This document shows, in pieces, positions 26,351 through 34,730 of a DNA stretch of 64,000 bases; position 1 is the first letter of the stretch, and every line of letters begins with the position of its first letter. The stretch covers positions 1-64,000 of the forward strand of contig CAZZMB010000001.1 of NCBI GenBank assembly GCA_964655225.1, in the 5' to 3' direction. The position numbers were made by a program, and so were the translations under genes. The stretch comes from JAFMKE01 sp964655225. GTDB lineage: Bacteria > Bacteroidota > Bacteroidia > Chitinophagales > UBA8649. Below the pieces are notes generated by a model. That model was not told the origin of the DNA. It made no database searches and was given only the letters and a program-made list of their open reading frames with translations.

Positions 26351-26785
26351 ATGACCGCATTATATAGAAATACAAAGCTATATCGATTGCCCGATAGCGA
26401 TACAAATGCAATCCTTCACAAGGATTTAATTGCCGCAGAGTTAATCTTTGTTTTATTCTTAGATGTGGATATACAGCCAGAACTTGTGCAAATGCTTGAT
26501 AAAATAAGCTTAGCCTTGAAATTAGATCAAGCGAAAGTGGAATATTTAATTGTAAACTCCAATGGTATTTCTTTAAATGATTTACAAGCAAAATATAACG
26601 CTAAACATGTCGTGGTGTTTGGCGCAGAACCTAAAGCTTTAAATATAAATGCTGAGTTATCCAATTATCGGGTTTATCCATTCAATCAATTCAAGCTTCT
26701 TCTTGTAAATGATGCACTAGATATATACTCCAATAAGCAACTCAAAGCTAGTTTATGGAACTCACTGCAAGAAATGTTTAAATGA
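26351..26785 (+). CDS. 144-aa hypothetical protein upstream of rdgB, possibly DNA polymerase III psi-like
   Basis: I do not recognise this family firmly. The predicted pattern is an alternating alpha/beta protein: LIFVLFLDVD (strand), VQMLDKISLALKL (helix), VEYLIVN (strand), HVVVFGAEPKALNI (strand plus loop), YRVYPFNQFKLLLVNDAL (strand plus helix) and a C-terminal KASLWNSLQEMF. This order, with an N-terminal LYRNTKLYRLP peptide and an LW helix near the end, is reminiscent of HolD (psi subunit), which has a uracil-DNA-glycosylase-like fold. That is inference from pattern only. Its stop overlaps the rdgB start (ATGATGG), so the two genes are cotranscribed and coupled. Confidence 0.7.
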   Translation: MTALYRNTKLYRLPDSDTNAILHKDLIAAELIFVLFLDVDIQPELVQMLDKISLALKLDQAKVEYLIVNSNGISLNDLQAKYNAKHVVVFGAEPKALNINAELSNYRVYPFNQFKLLLVNDALDIYSNKQLKASLWNSLQEMFK

Positions 26786-27375
26786 TGGAAATTATATTTG
26801 CGACCAGTAATGCGAATAAATTGCGGGAAGTTAGATCCTTGTTGCCCGATGATATTATGGTCCTAAGTTTGAAAGAAATTAACTTTACGGAGGAAATTGA
26901 AGAAACAAAATCAACTATAGAAGGGAATAGTTTATTAAAAGCAAAAACTATTTTTGATATATACCAGAAGCCTGTGCTAGCAGAGGATACAGGGCTTGAA
27001 GTTTTCGCTTTGAATGGAGAACCGGGTGTGCGATCTGCTAGGTACTCAGGAGATGATGCTAGCGCTGAGAAAAATATGGATCTTTTACTAAACAACCTCA
27101 AAGAGGAAAGCGATAGATCTGCTCAATTCAAGACGGTTGCTACTTTTATTTCAGCGAATGGAGTTATTCATACTTTTGAAGGAATTATTCGTGGAGTTAT
27201 CACATCAGATAAAATGGGTGAAGAAGGCTTTGGCTATGACCCTATTTTTAAACCTGCAGGTTTCAGTAGGGTCTTTGCAGGTATGCCCGATCAGGAAAAG
27301 AATATTATCAGTCATAGAGGAATAGCGATAACAAAGTTTATAAGCTTTCTGAAAGAAGAAATGACCGAAGGGTAG
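26782..27375 (+). CDS. rdgB: Non-canonical purine NTP pyrophosphatase (RdgB/HAM1)
   Basis: 197 residues. Removes ITP, XTP and dITP from nucleotide pools by hydrolysis to NMP and pyrophosphate. Typical motifs are IIFATSNANKLREV at the N-terminus (nucleotide contact), EDTGLEVFALNGEPGVRSAR with the catalytic aspartate, and GEEGFGYDPIFKP and SHRGIAITKF near the C-terminus. The first ATG overlaps the stop of the preceding gene; the second ATG at 26785 is equally possible. Confidence 0.96.
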   Translation: MMEIIFATSNANKLREVRSLLPDDIMVLSLKEINFTEEIEETKSTIEGNSLLKAKTIFDIYQKPVLAEDTGLEVFALNGEPGVRSARYSGDDASAEKNMDLLLNNLKEESDRSAQFKTVATFISANGVIHTFEGIIRGVITSDKMGEEGFGYDPIFKPAGFSRVFAGMPDQEKNIISHRGIAITKFISFLKEEMTEG

Positions 27376-27382
27376 ATTGCTT

Positions 27383-28249
27383 CTAGGCTAATTTTTCAAG
27401 AGTGAGTAGAATAGCTTTTTCCACAATAGCTTTAGCGTCTTTGCTAAATGTCATGGCCTGTCTATTGGCAAGAATGGCATTAACAGATAAACACTTATGC
27501 CCTAATAATTTTCCTAGGCCGTAAATGCCAGAGGTTTCCATTTCTAAATTGGTAACGCGATGCGCGCCAAATTGCAGCTTGGATAAATCCTCAATAAAAT
27601 TATCAATACTTGGTTTTAATCGCAGTGATCGCCCTTGTGGCCCATAAAACCCCGTTGATGTTAGCGTAATCCCATAATAGAGGTCTTCATGCTTAAATAG
27701 ATCCAATAAATCTTGACTTGCTGCGGTCAATGAGGGGGTGATGGGAAGTACAACTTGCGTATTTATTTTCTTCAAGATTTCTTCTTCTTCGGCGGTATTC
27801 ATGCCTTGATAAAAATTCATTAGGCCATCTAATCCTAATCCATGGCTAGAAAGTAAGATGCTATCAATAGGAATATCTTTTTGCAAAGATCCAGACGTTC
27901 CAACACGAATAATGTTTAATGATTTTAAACTGGTTTTAGCTAGACGAGTTTCAAGATCTATATTAACTAAGGCATCAAGTTCATTAAATACAATATCGAT
28001 ATTATCAGTGCCGATACCAGTAGATAATACCGTCAGTCGTTTTCTCCCTATGTATCCCGTATGCGTTACGAATTCTCGTTTATTGGTTTTAAATTCAATA
28101 GAGTCAAAGTGCTTGCTAACATCTTTAACACGATCTTGGTCTCCAACAATAATGATGTCATCAGCAATATGCTCAGGCTTAAGGTGAAGGTGATAAACAC
28201 TACCATCCTCATTTAACACTAATTCACTCGCTTCCATTTTTTTATTCAT
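27383..28249 (-). CDS. Nucleoside phosphorylase (uridine phosphorylase-like)
   Basis: 288 residues, PNP/UDP phosphorylase fold. Phosphorolysis of a nucleoside to the base and (deoxy)ribose-1-phosphate. Motifs: IIIVGDQDRVKDVSKHFD at the N-terminus, LSTGIGTDNIDIVFNEL, IRVGTSGSLQKDIPI (phosphate and ribose contacts) and VTNLEMETSGIYGLGKLLG, where the Glu-Met-Glu contacts the ribose. The base specificity (uridine versus purine) cannot be fixed by eye. Its -7 box ends 4 nt before the ATG, so the mRNA is probably leaderless. Convergent with rdgB across 7 bp. Confidence 0.87.
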   Translation of the reverse strand: MNKKMEASELVLNEDGSVYHLHLKPEHIADDIIIVGDQDRVKDVSKHFDSIEFKTNKREFVTHTGYIGRKRLTVLSTGIGTDNIDIVFNELDALVNIDLETRLAKTSLKSLNIIRVGTSGSLQKDIPIDSILLSSHGLGLDGLMNFYQGMNTAEEEEILKKINTQVVLPITPSLTAASQDLLDLFKHEDLYYGITLTSTGFYGPQGRSLRLKPSIDNFIEDLSKLQFGAHRVTNLEMETSGIYGLGKLLGHKCLSVNAILANRQAMTFSKDAKAIVEKAILLTLEKLA

Positions 28250-28253
28250 TAAG

Positions 28254-28261
28254 CAAAGTTA
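28254..28261 (-). promoter_or_regulatory. -7 box (TAACTTTG) of the nucleoside phosphorylase, leaderless arrangement
   Basis: Perfect TAnnTTTG, followed by CTTA and then the ATG at 28249. Confidence 0.7.
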
Positions 28262-28332
28262 TAATTATTCAAGGAACTTTGATTGCGCACAAGTTTGCCA
28301 ATTCAGAGTATGGTGTTTTGTTAAAGCAGTTG

Positions 28333-28340
28333 TACATTTG
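28333..28340 (+). promoter_or_regulatory. -7 box (TACATTTG) for bioF
   Basis: Perfect TAnnTTTG match, 19 nt before the bioF ATG at 28360, in the divergent region shared with the nucleoside phosphorylase. Confidence 0.6.
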
Positions 28341-28359
28341 TGTTTAATACTATTCTTAT

Positions 28360-29520
28360 ATGACAAAGGCAATAGAACAATACTTGATAGATAAAATTAC
28401 GGAGCGCAAGGAAAAGGACGCTTTTAGAAGTTTTAGAGTCAATGCGGGGGAGATTGATTTTTGCTCCAATGATTACCTGGGTTTTGCGAAAGATCCAGAA
28501 ATTCATCATGCTGTAAATGAAGAATTGATGCACGGAGAGCAAATACAAGTAAATGGGAGTAGTGGAGCAAGGACGATTACGGGCACTTCAGCGGCTATTG
28601 TTGATTTAGAAAATAGTTTGGCTGCATTTCACATAGCTCCTGCTGGCTTGATATATAATTCAGGATATACCGCCAATATTGGTTTGTTTGCTGCGCTTCC
28701 GTATCGAGGAGATACGGTATTGTACGATGAATTAATTCACGCCTCCATTCGAGATGGTTTAAGAATGAGCAGGGCCAATTCATACTCCTTTAAGCATAAT
28801 AGTACCGCAGATCTAGAGAGTCGATTGAAACGCGCTAAAGGAAATGTGTATGTCGCAGTAGAATCTGTTTATTCTATGGACGGTGATACAGCGCCCTTGA
28901 GAGCAGTTGCTGAACTTTGTGAAAGATATCATGCAGCACTTATTGTCGATGAAGCACATAGCAATGGCATTTTTGGAGAAGTAGGGCAAGGCAAGGTGGT
29001 GGAATTAGGTCTTGAAGAAAAAGTATTTGCTCGTGTAATGACTTTTGGAAAAGCTCTTGGATGCCACGGCGCAATTGTTTTGGGAAGTAGGTTTTTGAAA
29101 GACTTTTTAATCAACTATTCTCGCGCCTTTATTTATACCACTGCACCATCTCCTCATCAAGTTTTAACGATAAAAAAAGCGTATGACAAATTGTCAAAAA
29201 ATAAACATAATATATATAAGCTGAGTGAGTTAGTAAGTTTATTTAAATTAAAATTACAAGACTATCCAGCACTAATGGTGATTCCGAGTTTAAGCCCAAT
29301 TCAATGTGTTGTTATTCCTGGGAATAGACGTGTGAAGGCTGTCTGTAATCAGGTACAATTGGATGGTTTTGATGTTCGTCCCATTGTCGCTCCAACCGTT
29401 CCAGAAGGAAAGGAGCGCATTCGAATTTGTATGCATAGTGACCATAGGGAAGAACAAATTATTGGATTAATACAATCTATAAATAAGCACTTAATAAATT
29501 ATGATAAACAAGTCAGTTAA
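28360..29520 (+). CDS. bioF: 8-amino-7-oxononanoate synthase (BioF-like)
   Basis: 386 residues, PLP alpha-oxoamine synthase. Condenses pimeloyl-ACP (or -CoA) with alanine in biotin synthesis. Motifs: FCSNDYLGFAKDPEIHHAV, NGSSGARTITGTSAAIVDLE, ALIVDEAHSNGIFGEVGQGK with the PLP-stacking segment, and the Schiff-base lysine in VMTFGKALGCHGAIVLGS. Followed by bioD with a 20-bp overlap, which supports BioF over the related KBL or serine palmitoyltransferase. Confidence 0.92.
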   Translation: MTKAIEQYLIDKITERKEKDAFRSFRVNAGEIDFCSNDYLGFAKDPEIHHAVNEELMHGEQIQVNGSSGARTITGTSAAIVDLENSLAAFHIAPAGLIYNSGYTANIGLFAALPYRGDTVLYDELIHASIRDGLRMSRANSYSFKHNSTADLESRLKRAKGNVYVAVESVYSMDGDTAPLRAVAELCERYHAALIVDEAHSNGIFGEVGQGKVVELGLEEKVFARVMTFGKALGCHGAIVLGSRFLKDFLINYSRAFIYTTAPSPHQVLTIKKAYDKLSKNKHNIYKLSELVSLFKLKLQDYPALMVIPSLSPIQCVVIPGNRRVKAVCNQVQLDGFDVRPIVAPTVPEGKERIRICMHSDHREEQIIGLIQSINKHLINYDKQVS

Positions 29521-30136
29521 AAATTATTTCGTAAGTGGTATTGGGACAGATGTAGGTAAGACTATCGTTTCTGCTGTTTTGGTGGAGGCTCTTCAGGCAG
29601 ACTATTGGAAACCTATACAGGCTGGAGATTTAACCAACAGTGACAAAGACAAAGTGTTTCAAATGATAAGCAATACGCAATCCAAGTTTCATGAGAACAC
29701 CTTTGCTTTACAAAACCCTGTTTCTCCGCATTATGCAGCTGAGCTAGACGGTATTGAGATTAAGCTTGATTCGTTAAAAAAGCCAGCCACAGCTAATCAT
29801 TTAATCATTGAAGGTGCAGGCGGCTTAATGGTTCCATTAAATAAGGAAGACTTAATAGTCGATCTAATTGAAAAGTTGCCTTGCGAACTCATATTAGTAA
29901 TGAATAATTATTTAGGCAGTATCAACCATAGCCTGATGAGTGTTGAAGTACTAAAAGACAGGAATATTTCAATAAAGGGAGTTATTTTTTGTGGAGATAT
30001 ATATGCTCCTGGTGAGGATTTTATTCTGAATTACACCAAATTAAAATTCTTAGGACGAGTGCCTCAAATGGAAAATATTACGAAAGAAGAAATATATAAA
30101 ATAGCCCAACAATTTAAATACTTAGCAAATGATTAA
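29501..30136 (+). CDS. bioD: Dethiobiotin synthetase
   Basis: 211 residues. ATP-dependent closure of the ureido ring of 7,8-diaminopelargonic acid with CO2. The P-loop FVSGIGTDVGKTIVSAVL is at the N-terminus, YWKPIQAGD binds substrate, and EGAGGLMVPLN is the second conserved loop. It overlaps bioF by 20 bp and the following HAD gene by 8 bp, giving a coupled three-gene unit. bioA and bioB are not in the window. Confidence 0.94.
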   Translation: MINKSVKNYFVSGIGTDVGKTIVSAVLVEALQADYWKPIQAGDLTNSDKDKVFQMISNTQSKFHENTFALQNPVSPHYAAELDGIEIKLDSLKKPATANHLIIEGAGGLMVPLNKEDLIVDLIEKLPCELILVMNNYLGSINHSLMSVEVLKDRNISIKGVIFCGDIYAPGEDFILNYTKLKFLGRVPQMENITKEEIYKIAQQFKYLAND

Positions 30137-30779
30137 TGGAGTAATTATGGATATGGATGGGCTGTTGATTGATTCAGAACCATTTTGGAGAATAGCTGAA
30201 ATTGCAGCATTTCAGAAGCTAGATTGCTCTTTAACAGATCAAATGCTTGGCGAGACTATGGGGATGCGCAACGATGAGGTAGTTAAATATTGGATAAATC
30301 ATTTTGATGTAGTCAACCCAAACTTTGGCCAGTTGGAAATTGATATTTTGACGAGTGTGCAAGAGCAAGTTGAGCGCAAAGGTCAATTGCTTCCGGGGGT
30401 TATAGATACCTTAGAGTTCTTTAAAGCACAACAAATTCCCATTGCATTAGCTTCATCGTCTCCTAGGCAAATTATTCAAAGTGTGGTGAATACCTTGGAT
30501 ATTAAAAAGTACTTTAAAGTCATGTGCTCTGCAGAATTTGAAGAATTTGGTAAACCACATCCTGCGGTATTTTTAAGTGCTTCAAATTATTTAAGAATTG
30601 CTCCAGAAGAATGCTTAGTTTTTGAAGATTCTGTAAATGGGGTGATAGCGGCAAAGGCAGCAAAAATGAAGTGTATAGCTATTCCAGCTCCTAACGATTT
30701 TACAGATCAACGGTTTGCTATTGCAGATAACCGTTTTAAAAGTTTGTGTGATTTCATTGCATTGGAAAATAAAAATTGA
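30129..30779 (+). CDS. HAD-superfamily phosphatase (HxpB/YniC-like, beta-phosphoglucomutase-type)
   Basis: 216 residues. Motif I is MDMDGLLIDSEPFW (catalytic Asp nucleophile and the +2 Asp), with a helical cap after it; motif II is IALASSSPRQII; the lysine of motif III lies in FGKPHPAVFLSA; motif IV is CLVFEDSVNGVIAAKAAKM. Best resemblance is to hexitol/2-deoxyglucose-6-phosphate phosphatases. It overlaps bioD by 8 bp, so it is cotranscribed with biotin genes, but a role in biotin synthesis is not established. Confidence 0.87.
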   Translation: MINGVIMDMDGLLIDSEPFWRIAEIAAFQKLDCSLTDQMLGETMGMRNDEVVKYWINHFDVVNPNFGQLEIDILTSVQEQVERKGQLLPGVIDTLEFFKAQQIPIALASSSPRQIIQSVVNTLDIKKYFKVMCSAEFEEFGKPHPAVFLSASNYLRIAPEECLVFEDSVNGVIAAKAAKMKCIAIPAPNDFTDQRFAIADNRFKSLCDFIALENKN

Positions 30780-30993
30780 TGGATTTGTAACTTTTTTTTA
30801 GGGGGCTCGTAAATATACACAAGCCCACCAAGAAAGACACTTTAGTCCATTTCTAGTCGACAGAAAGGTTCTACAAAAAAAGAGATGTATTTGCGTCTCT
30901 TTTTTAGTTTGGGGAAGGTTTCTACTCATATTTTATTGAATGAACTTATTGCCTATTAGGGCTGTTTAACAAGTAATTAAATCCAAAAAAATC
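30780..30993. other. Intergenic region with a terminator
   Basis: 214 bp between the HAD gene and the YceI-type lipoprotein gene, holding the terminator at 30875-30905. No clear -7 box was found for the downstream gene. Confidence 0.6.
30875..30905 (+). terminator. Rho-independent terminator after the bioF-bioD-HAD unit
   Basis: AAAAAAAGAGATG, loop TATTTG, CGTCTCTTTTTT. AT-rich stem with a T-tract; weaker than the nqr terminator. Confidence 0.65.
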
Positions 30994-31638
30994 ATGAAAA
31001 AAATCAACTTAAGTTTAGTCGCAATAACGGTATTTGCACTAGTTACACTCTGTGCATGTAAGCAAGATACATCGATAGAAGAAGTATCGGTAGAGGAGAA
31101 CCTATCAATGGAAGAGCCTATCACGGGAGGATTCTATCTCGACAAAGAAAACTCTATGTTGAATTGGAAGGCGAAAAAAGTGACCGGTGAGCACTTCGGT
31201 ACTATCGCGTTAACCAATGGTAAATTTAGTTTTTCCAATGGCAAGTTAACTGGGGGTGTTGCTTATGCGGATCTAACTTCAATTGTGGTGGAAGACATTA
31301 AGGATGAGGTTATGAATACTAAGCTAACTGAACATTTAAATTCTAAGGATTTCTTTCATACAAGTGAGTTTCCTTCAGCTACATTGAAGCTTGACGGCTC
31401 AACTGATGAAGCAATTGCGTTTGGTAGTCTGACTATAAAGGATATCACTCATCCTATTGAATTTCCTTATGAGGTTGTCGAAAATGAAGGGGTTGTGAGG
31501 CTTACCGGTTCTATGCTCGTGGACAGAACAATGTATGATATTAGATATGGATCAGGAAAGTTCTTTGAAGACCTTGGCGACAAAGCTATTTACGATGATT
31601 TTGAGTTAAGTTTCATTGCTGTAAGTGTGAAACAATAA
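30994..31638 (+). CDS. YceI-domain lipoprotein
   Basis: 214 residues. The signal LVAITVFALVTLCAC contains a lipobox (LCAC), so it is predicted to be a lipoprotein. After a Glu-rich linker, the YceI beta-barrel domain spans about residues 45-212: FYLDKENSMLNWKAKKVTGEHFG, NGKLTGGVAYADLTSIVVED and EFPSATLKLDG are typical. YceI-type proteins bind isoprenoids or amides of lipids in a lipocalin-like pocket; the ligand here is unknown. Single gene flanked by terminators. Confidence 0.9.
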   Translation: MKKINLSLVAITVFALVTLCACKQDTSIEEVSVEENLSMEEPITGGFYLDKENSMLNWKAKKVTGEHFGTIALTNGKFSFSNGKLTGGVAYADLTSIVVEDIKDEVMNTKLTEHLNSKDFFHTSEFPSATLKLDGSTDEAIAFGSLTIKDITHPIEFPYEVVENEGVVRLTGSMLVDRTMYDIRYGSGKFFEDLGDKAIYDDFELSFIAVSVKQ

Positions 31639-31655
31639 AAATATTTAAAGAAAAT

Positions 31656-31687
31656 GGACATTGGCTTAACTCATTGTCCTTTTTTTT
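31656..31687 (+). terminator. Rho-independent terminator after the YceI-type gene
   Basis: GGACATTG, loop GCTTAACT, CATTGTCC (one mismatch), then a run of 8-9 T. Confidence 0.75.
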
Positions 31688-31755
31688 CATTAGATTTGAC
31701 TTAGTGTATAACCTACACTAATATAAAAATTATTCAAATTTAAATGTAAATCTTG

Positions 31756-31763
31756 TAGCTTTA
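31756..31763 (+). promoter_or_regulatory. -7 box (TAGCTTTA) of pfkA, leaderless arrangement
   Basis: One mismatch from TAnnTTTG; followed by TTCT and the ATG at 31768, again a 4-nt space. Confidence 0.5.
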
Positions 31764-31767
31764 TTCT

Positions 31768-32745
31768 ATGAAACTTTCCAAAATAGCAGTATTCACTTCA
31801 GGAGGCGACTCACCAGGCATGAATGCCGCACTTCGTGCAGTTGTTCGTGCATCTCGGTACTATCAACTAGAGGTAGAAGGCGTTTATCGAGGATATGAAG
31901 GAATGATTGATGATGACTTCATCCCTTTAGACGAACGTTCTGTTGCAAGAATTGTAGATAAAGGAGGCACCATTATTAAGAGTGCTCGATCGGAAGCGTT
32001 TAGGACGAAGGAAGGAAGAAAGCGAGCCTACAATAATCTTCAAAAGCATAAAATTGATGCTTTAATAGGTATAGGTGGCGATGGGACATTTACAGGTCTT
32101 CATGTTTTCAACAAAGAATTTGGAATTCCTGTTATTGGTATACCCGGAACCATCGACAATGATATTTTTGGTTCGGATTATACGATTGGTTTTGATACGG
32201 CATCGAATACAGCTATTCAAGCTATAGATAGAATTAGGGATACTGCAACTTCTCACAATCGATTATTTCTCATTGAAGTGATGGGGAGGGATGCTGGATT
32301 TATTGCCTTACGTTGTGCCATAGCTAGTGGTGCCAAAGCTGTAATGCTTCCCGAAACACATACTGAACCAGAAGCGCTTTTAGCCAAAATTAAATTGGGA
32401 GCACAAAAAAGAAAATCAAGCAATATTGTAATTGTTTCGGAAGGAAATAGAAATGGAAATGCTCAAGAATTGGCTAAACAATTGCAGTTAATGGACGATT
32501 CTTTTGATATCAAAGTTACTGTTCTAGGCCATGTTCAACGAGGAGGTCCACCTAGCGCCTATGACAGGTTATTGGCTAGCCGTTTAGGTGTTGGTTCAAT
32601 TGAAGCCCTAAAGGCAGGGAAGAGTGACGTAATGGTTGGTGTATTGAATGAAAAAATGGTCTTCACCCCATTAGAGAAAGCAATTAAAGAAAATCATCGT
32701 ATAAACGATGAAATGATGAAACTGATTGAAATATTGAGTATATAA
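31768..32745 (+). CDS. pfkA: ATP-dependent 6-phosphofructokinase
   Basis: 325 residues, the usual bacterial size. Phosphorylates fructose-6-phosphate in glycolysis. ATP site FTSGGDSPGMNAALRAVVR; IGIGGDGTFTG; the catalytic loop GIPGTIDNDIFGSDYTIGFD; MGRDAGFIAL; and VLGHVQRGGPPSAYDRLLA. The glycine after GGD (GGDGT) is consistent with the ATP-using rather than the PPi-using class. Followed 10 bp later by gapA, so the two glycolytic genes form an operon. Confidence 0.97.
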   Translation: MKLSKIAVFTSGGDSPGMNAALRAVVRASRYYQLEVEGVYRGYEGMIDDDFIPLDERSVARIVDKGGTIIKSARSEAFRTKEGRKRAYNNLQKHKIDALIGIGGDGTFTGLHVFNKEFGIPVIGIPGTIDNDIFGSDYTIGFDTASNTAIQAIDRIRDTATSHNRLFLIEVMGRDAGFIALRCAIASGAKAVMLPETHTEPEALLAKIKLGAQKRKSSNIVIVSEGNRNGNAQELAKQLQLMDDSFDIKVTVLGHVQRGGPPSAYDRLLASRLGVGSIEALKAGKSDVMVGVLNEKMVFTPLEKAIKENHRINDEMMKLIEILSI

Positions 32746-32755
32746 AAAAGAAATT

Positions 32756-33751
32756 ATGAAAATTGCGATAAACGGATTCGGAAGAATCGGAAGATTAACA
32801 TTTAGAAGGTTAATCGACAACAAAAATGCAGAAATTGTAGCTATTAACGATTTAACTGATCCAAAAACACTGGCTCACTTACTTCAATATGATACTGCTC
32901 ACAGAAAATTTAACCATGAAGTTAGCTTTGATGATAAGCATATCATTGTTGATGGTCGTTATATTCCCCTATTTGCGGAAAGGGACGCATCTAATCTGCC
33001 TTGGAAAAAACTTGGAGTTGATGTAGTAGCAGAATGTACAGGTTTCTATCGAACTACAGAAAAGGCAATGATTCATATTACAGCAGGAGCCAAAAAAGTA
33101 GTTATTTCTGCTCCAGCAACTGCTGATATCAAAACGATAGTTTTGGGGGTCAATGAAGGAGATATAACAGCAGATGACCATATTATATCTAATGCATCTT
33201 GTACCACTAACTGTCTGGCACCCATGGCTAAAATAATGCTGGATAATTTTGGCATTGAAAGCGGTTTTATCAACACTGTGCACGCCTATACTTCCGATCA
33301 GAATTTGCAGGATTCCCCGCACAGTGATCTTCGCCGAGCTAGAGCAGCGGGAGATTCAATTATACCTACATCAACTGGTGCTGCGAAGGCTGTTGGATGG
33401 GTTATTCCTGAGTTGACCGGTAAGTTGGATGGTATCGCCAATCGAGTTCCTGTCGTGACGGGCTCGCTAACAGATTTTACTGTGTTGGTAGAAGAGGAAG
33501 TTAGTGTAGATTCTATTAAACGGGTATTTCAAGAAGCTGCAGCAGGCAGTTATGGCGGAGTATTACAATATACAGAAGAGCCATTAGTTTCTTCAGATAT
33601 TATCAGTTCTTCTTACTCCTGTATTTTTCAAGGAGATTTAGTTGCAGTTCAAGGAAGATTAGTTAAATTAATTGCGTGGTACGACAATGAGATGGGATAT
33701 GCTAGTCGTATGGCAGATTTGATGTTAATGTTAAAAAAATATATTGATTAA
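32756..33751 (+). CDS. gapA: Glyceraldehyde-3-phosphate dehydrogenase, type I
   Basis: 331 residues. Oxidises glyceraldehyde-3-phosphate with NAD and phosphate. NAD-binding INGFGRIGRLTFRRL at the N-terminus; catalytic cysteine in SNASCTTNCLAPMAKI; TVHAYTSDQNLQDSPHSDLR; SIIPTSTGAAKAVGWVIPEL; and the C-terminal AWYDNEMGYASRMADL. Overlaps the next gene by 8 bp. Confidence 0.97.
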   Translation: MKIAINGFGRIGRLTFRRLIDNKNAEIVAINDLTDPKTLAHLLQYDTAHRKFNHEVSFDDKHIIVDGRYIPLFAERDASNLPWKKLGVDVVAECTGFYRTTEKAMIHITAGAKKVVISAPATADIKTIVLGVNEGDITADDHIISNASCTTNCLAPMAKIMLDNFGIESGFINTVHAYTSDQNLQDSPHSDLRRARAAGDSIIPTSTGAAKAVGWVIPELTGKLDGIANRVPVVTGSLTDFTVLVEEEVSVDSIKRVFQEAAAGSYGGVLQYTEEPLVSSDIISSSYSCIFQGDLVAVQGRLVKLIAWYDNEMGYASRMADLMLMLKKYID

Positions 33752-34541
33752 CGGGATTCTTCTATTTCTATTTTTTATTCTGGTCTATTTCGGCGCCTGC
33801 TTATTTTTTTATTTTTACCAGGAATCTTTTCTCTTTCATCCAAGGAGCACTGCGCAAGATTTTGCCTATGACTTCAATTACCCGTATGAAGAACAATGGT
33901 ATGACACCCACAATAATGGCTGCATTCATACTCTGAAGTTTAGTACTAAAGACTCTAAAGGTTTAGTCTTTTATTTACATGGGAATGCGGGGAGTTTGCG
34001 AGATTGGGGTTGGGTTTATACCGATTTCATCTCTAGGGGCTATGATTTACTTATACTTGATTACAGAACATTTGGGAAGAGTAAAGGCAAACTGAGTGAG
34101 CAGAATATGGTGAATGATGCATGCTTTGTCTATGATGATGTTTGTAAAACCTACCCCAAAGAGAATATCGTTATATATGGCAGATCTATTGGAACTGGAG
34201 TTGCGCTGCAATTGGCCGCTCAACGGAAGGCTAAAGCTTTAATATTGGAATCACCTTTTTATAGTATTGCTGATATAGCTCGTAAAATTGCCCCTATATT
34301 CCCATTAAAATTGCTTCTTCGTTTTAAATTTGAGAGCTATTTGTATATTAACCAGGTCAACTGTCCAACATACATCATTCATGGAGTAGAAGACAAAATA
34401 GTTGCCTTCTCAAGTGGCAATAAATTGGCTCAAGAAGCAAAGAATGAATCTTATTTTATTCCCGTTCAAGAAGCGCAGCACGATAATCTATCAGATTATC
34501 TAGAATTTTCAGAACTGCTGGACAAAGTACTGGTGAAATAA
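33744..34541 (+). CDS. Membrane-anchored alpha/beta hydrolase (Bem46-like)
   Basis: 265 residues. One N-terminal membrane helix (GILLFLFFILVYFGACLFFY) followed by an alpha/beta hydrolase domain. VFYLHGNAGSLRDW is the oxyanion region, the nucleophile is in YGRSIGTGVALQLA (GxSxG), the acid in HGVEDKIV and the histidine in EAQHDNL. The translation start is TTG at 33744, inside the end of gapA (8-bp overlap); no ATG exists near it, and the membrane helix starting immediately supports it. Substrate unknown. Confidence 0.85.
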   Translation: MINGILLFLFFILVYFGACLFFYFYQESFLFHPRSTAQDFAYDFNYPYEEQWYDTHNNGCIHTLKFSTKDSKGLVFYLHGNAGSLRDWGWVYTDFISRGYDLLILDYRTFGKSKGKLSEQNMVNDACFVYDDVCKTYPKENIVIYGRSIGTGVALQLAAQRKAKALILESPFYSIADIARKIAPIFPLKLLLRFKFESYLYINQVNCPTYIIHGVEDKIVAFSSGNKLAQEAKNESYFIPVQEAQHDNLSDYLEFSELLDKVLVK

Positions 34542-34675
34542 AGCCTTGTATAGGTTGTCAGTTAGTTCTTTAAGGCTATTTATAGTGACATTTGAGCAGC
34601 TTTTCCTATGCTTGTTATTGCTATTGCCTCTTCAAGCCCATTTTCTTGCTATTCATAAACTAATTACTTTAAACT

Positions 34676-34706
34676 AAAAAACCCTTGCTTTTAGCAAGGG
34701 TTTTTA
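34676..34706 (+). terminator. Bidirectional terminator between the hydrolase gene and rplS
   Basis: AAAAAACCCTTGC, loop TTTTA, GCAAGGGTTTTT. Perfect stem with A's and T's on both sides, so it can end transcription from both strands. Confidence 0.9.
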
Positions 34707-34730
34707 ATGTGTGGTGTTATAAAACGCTGA

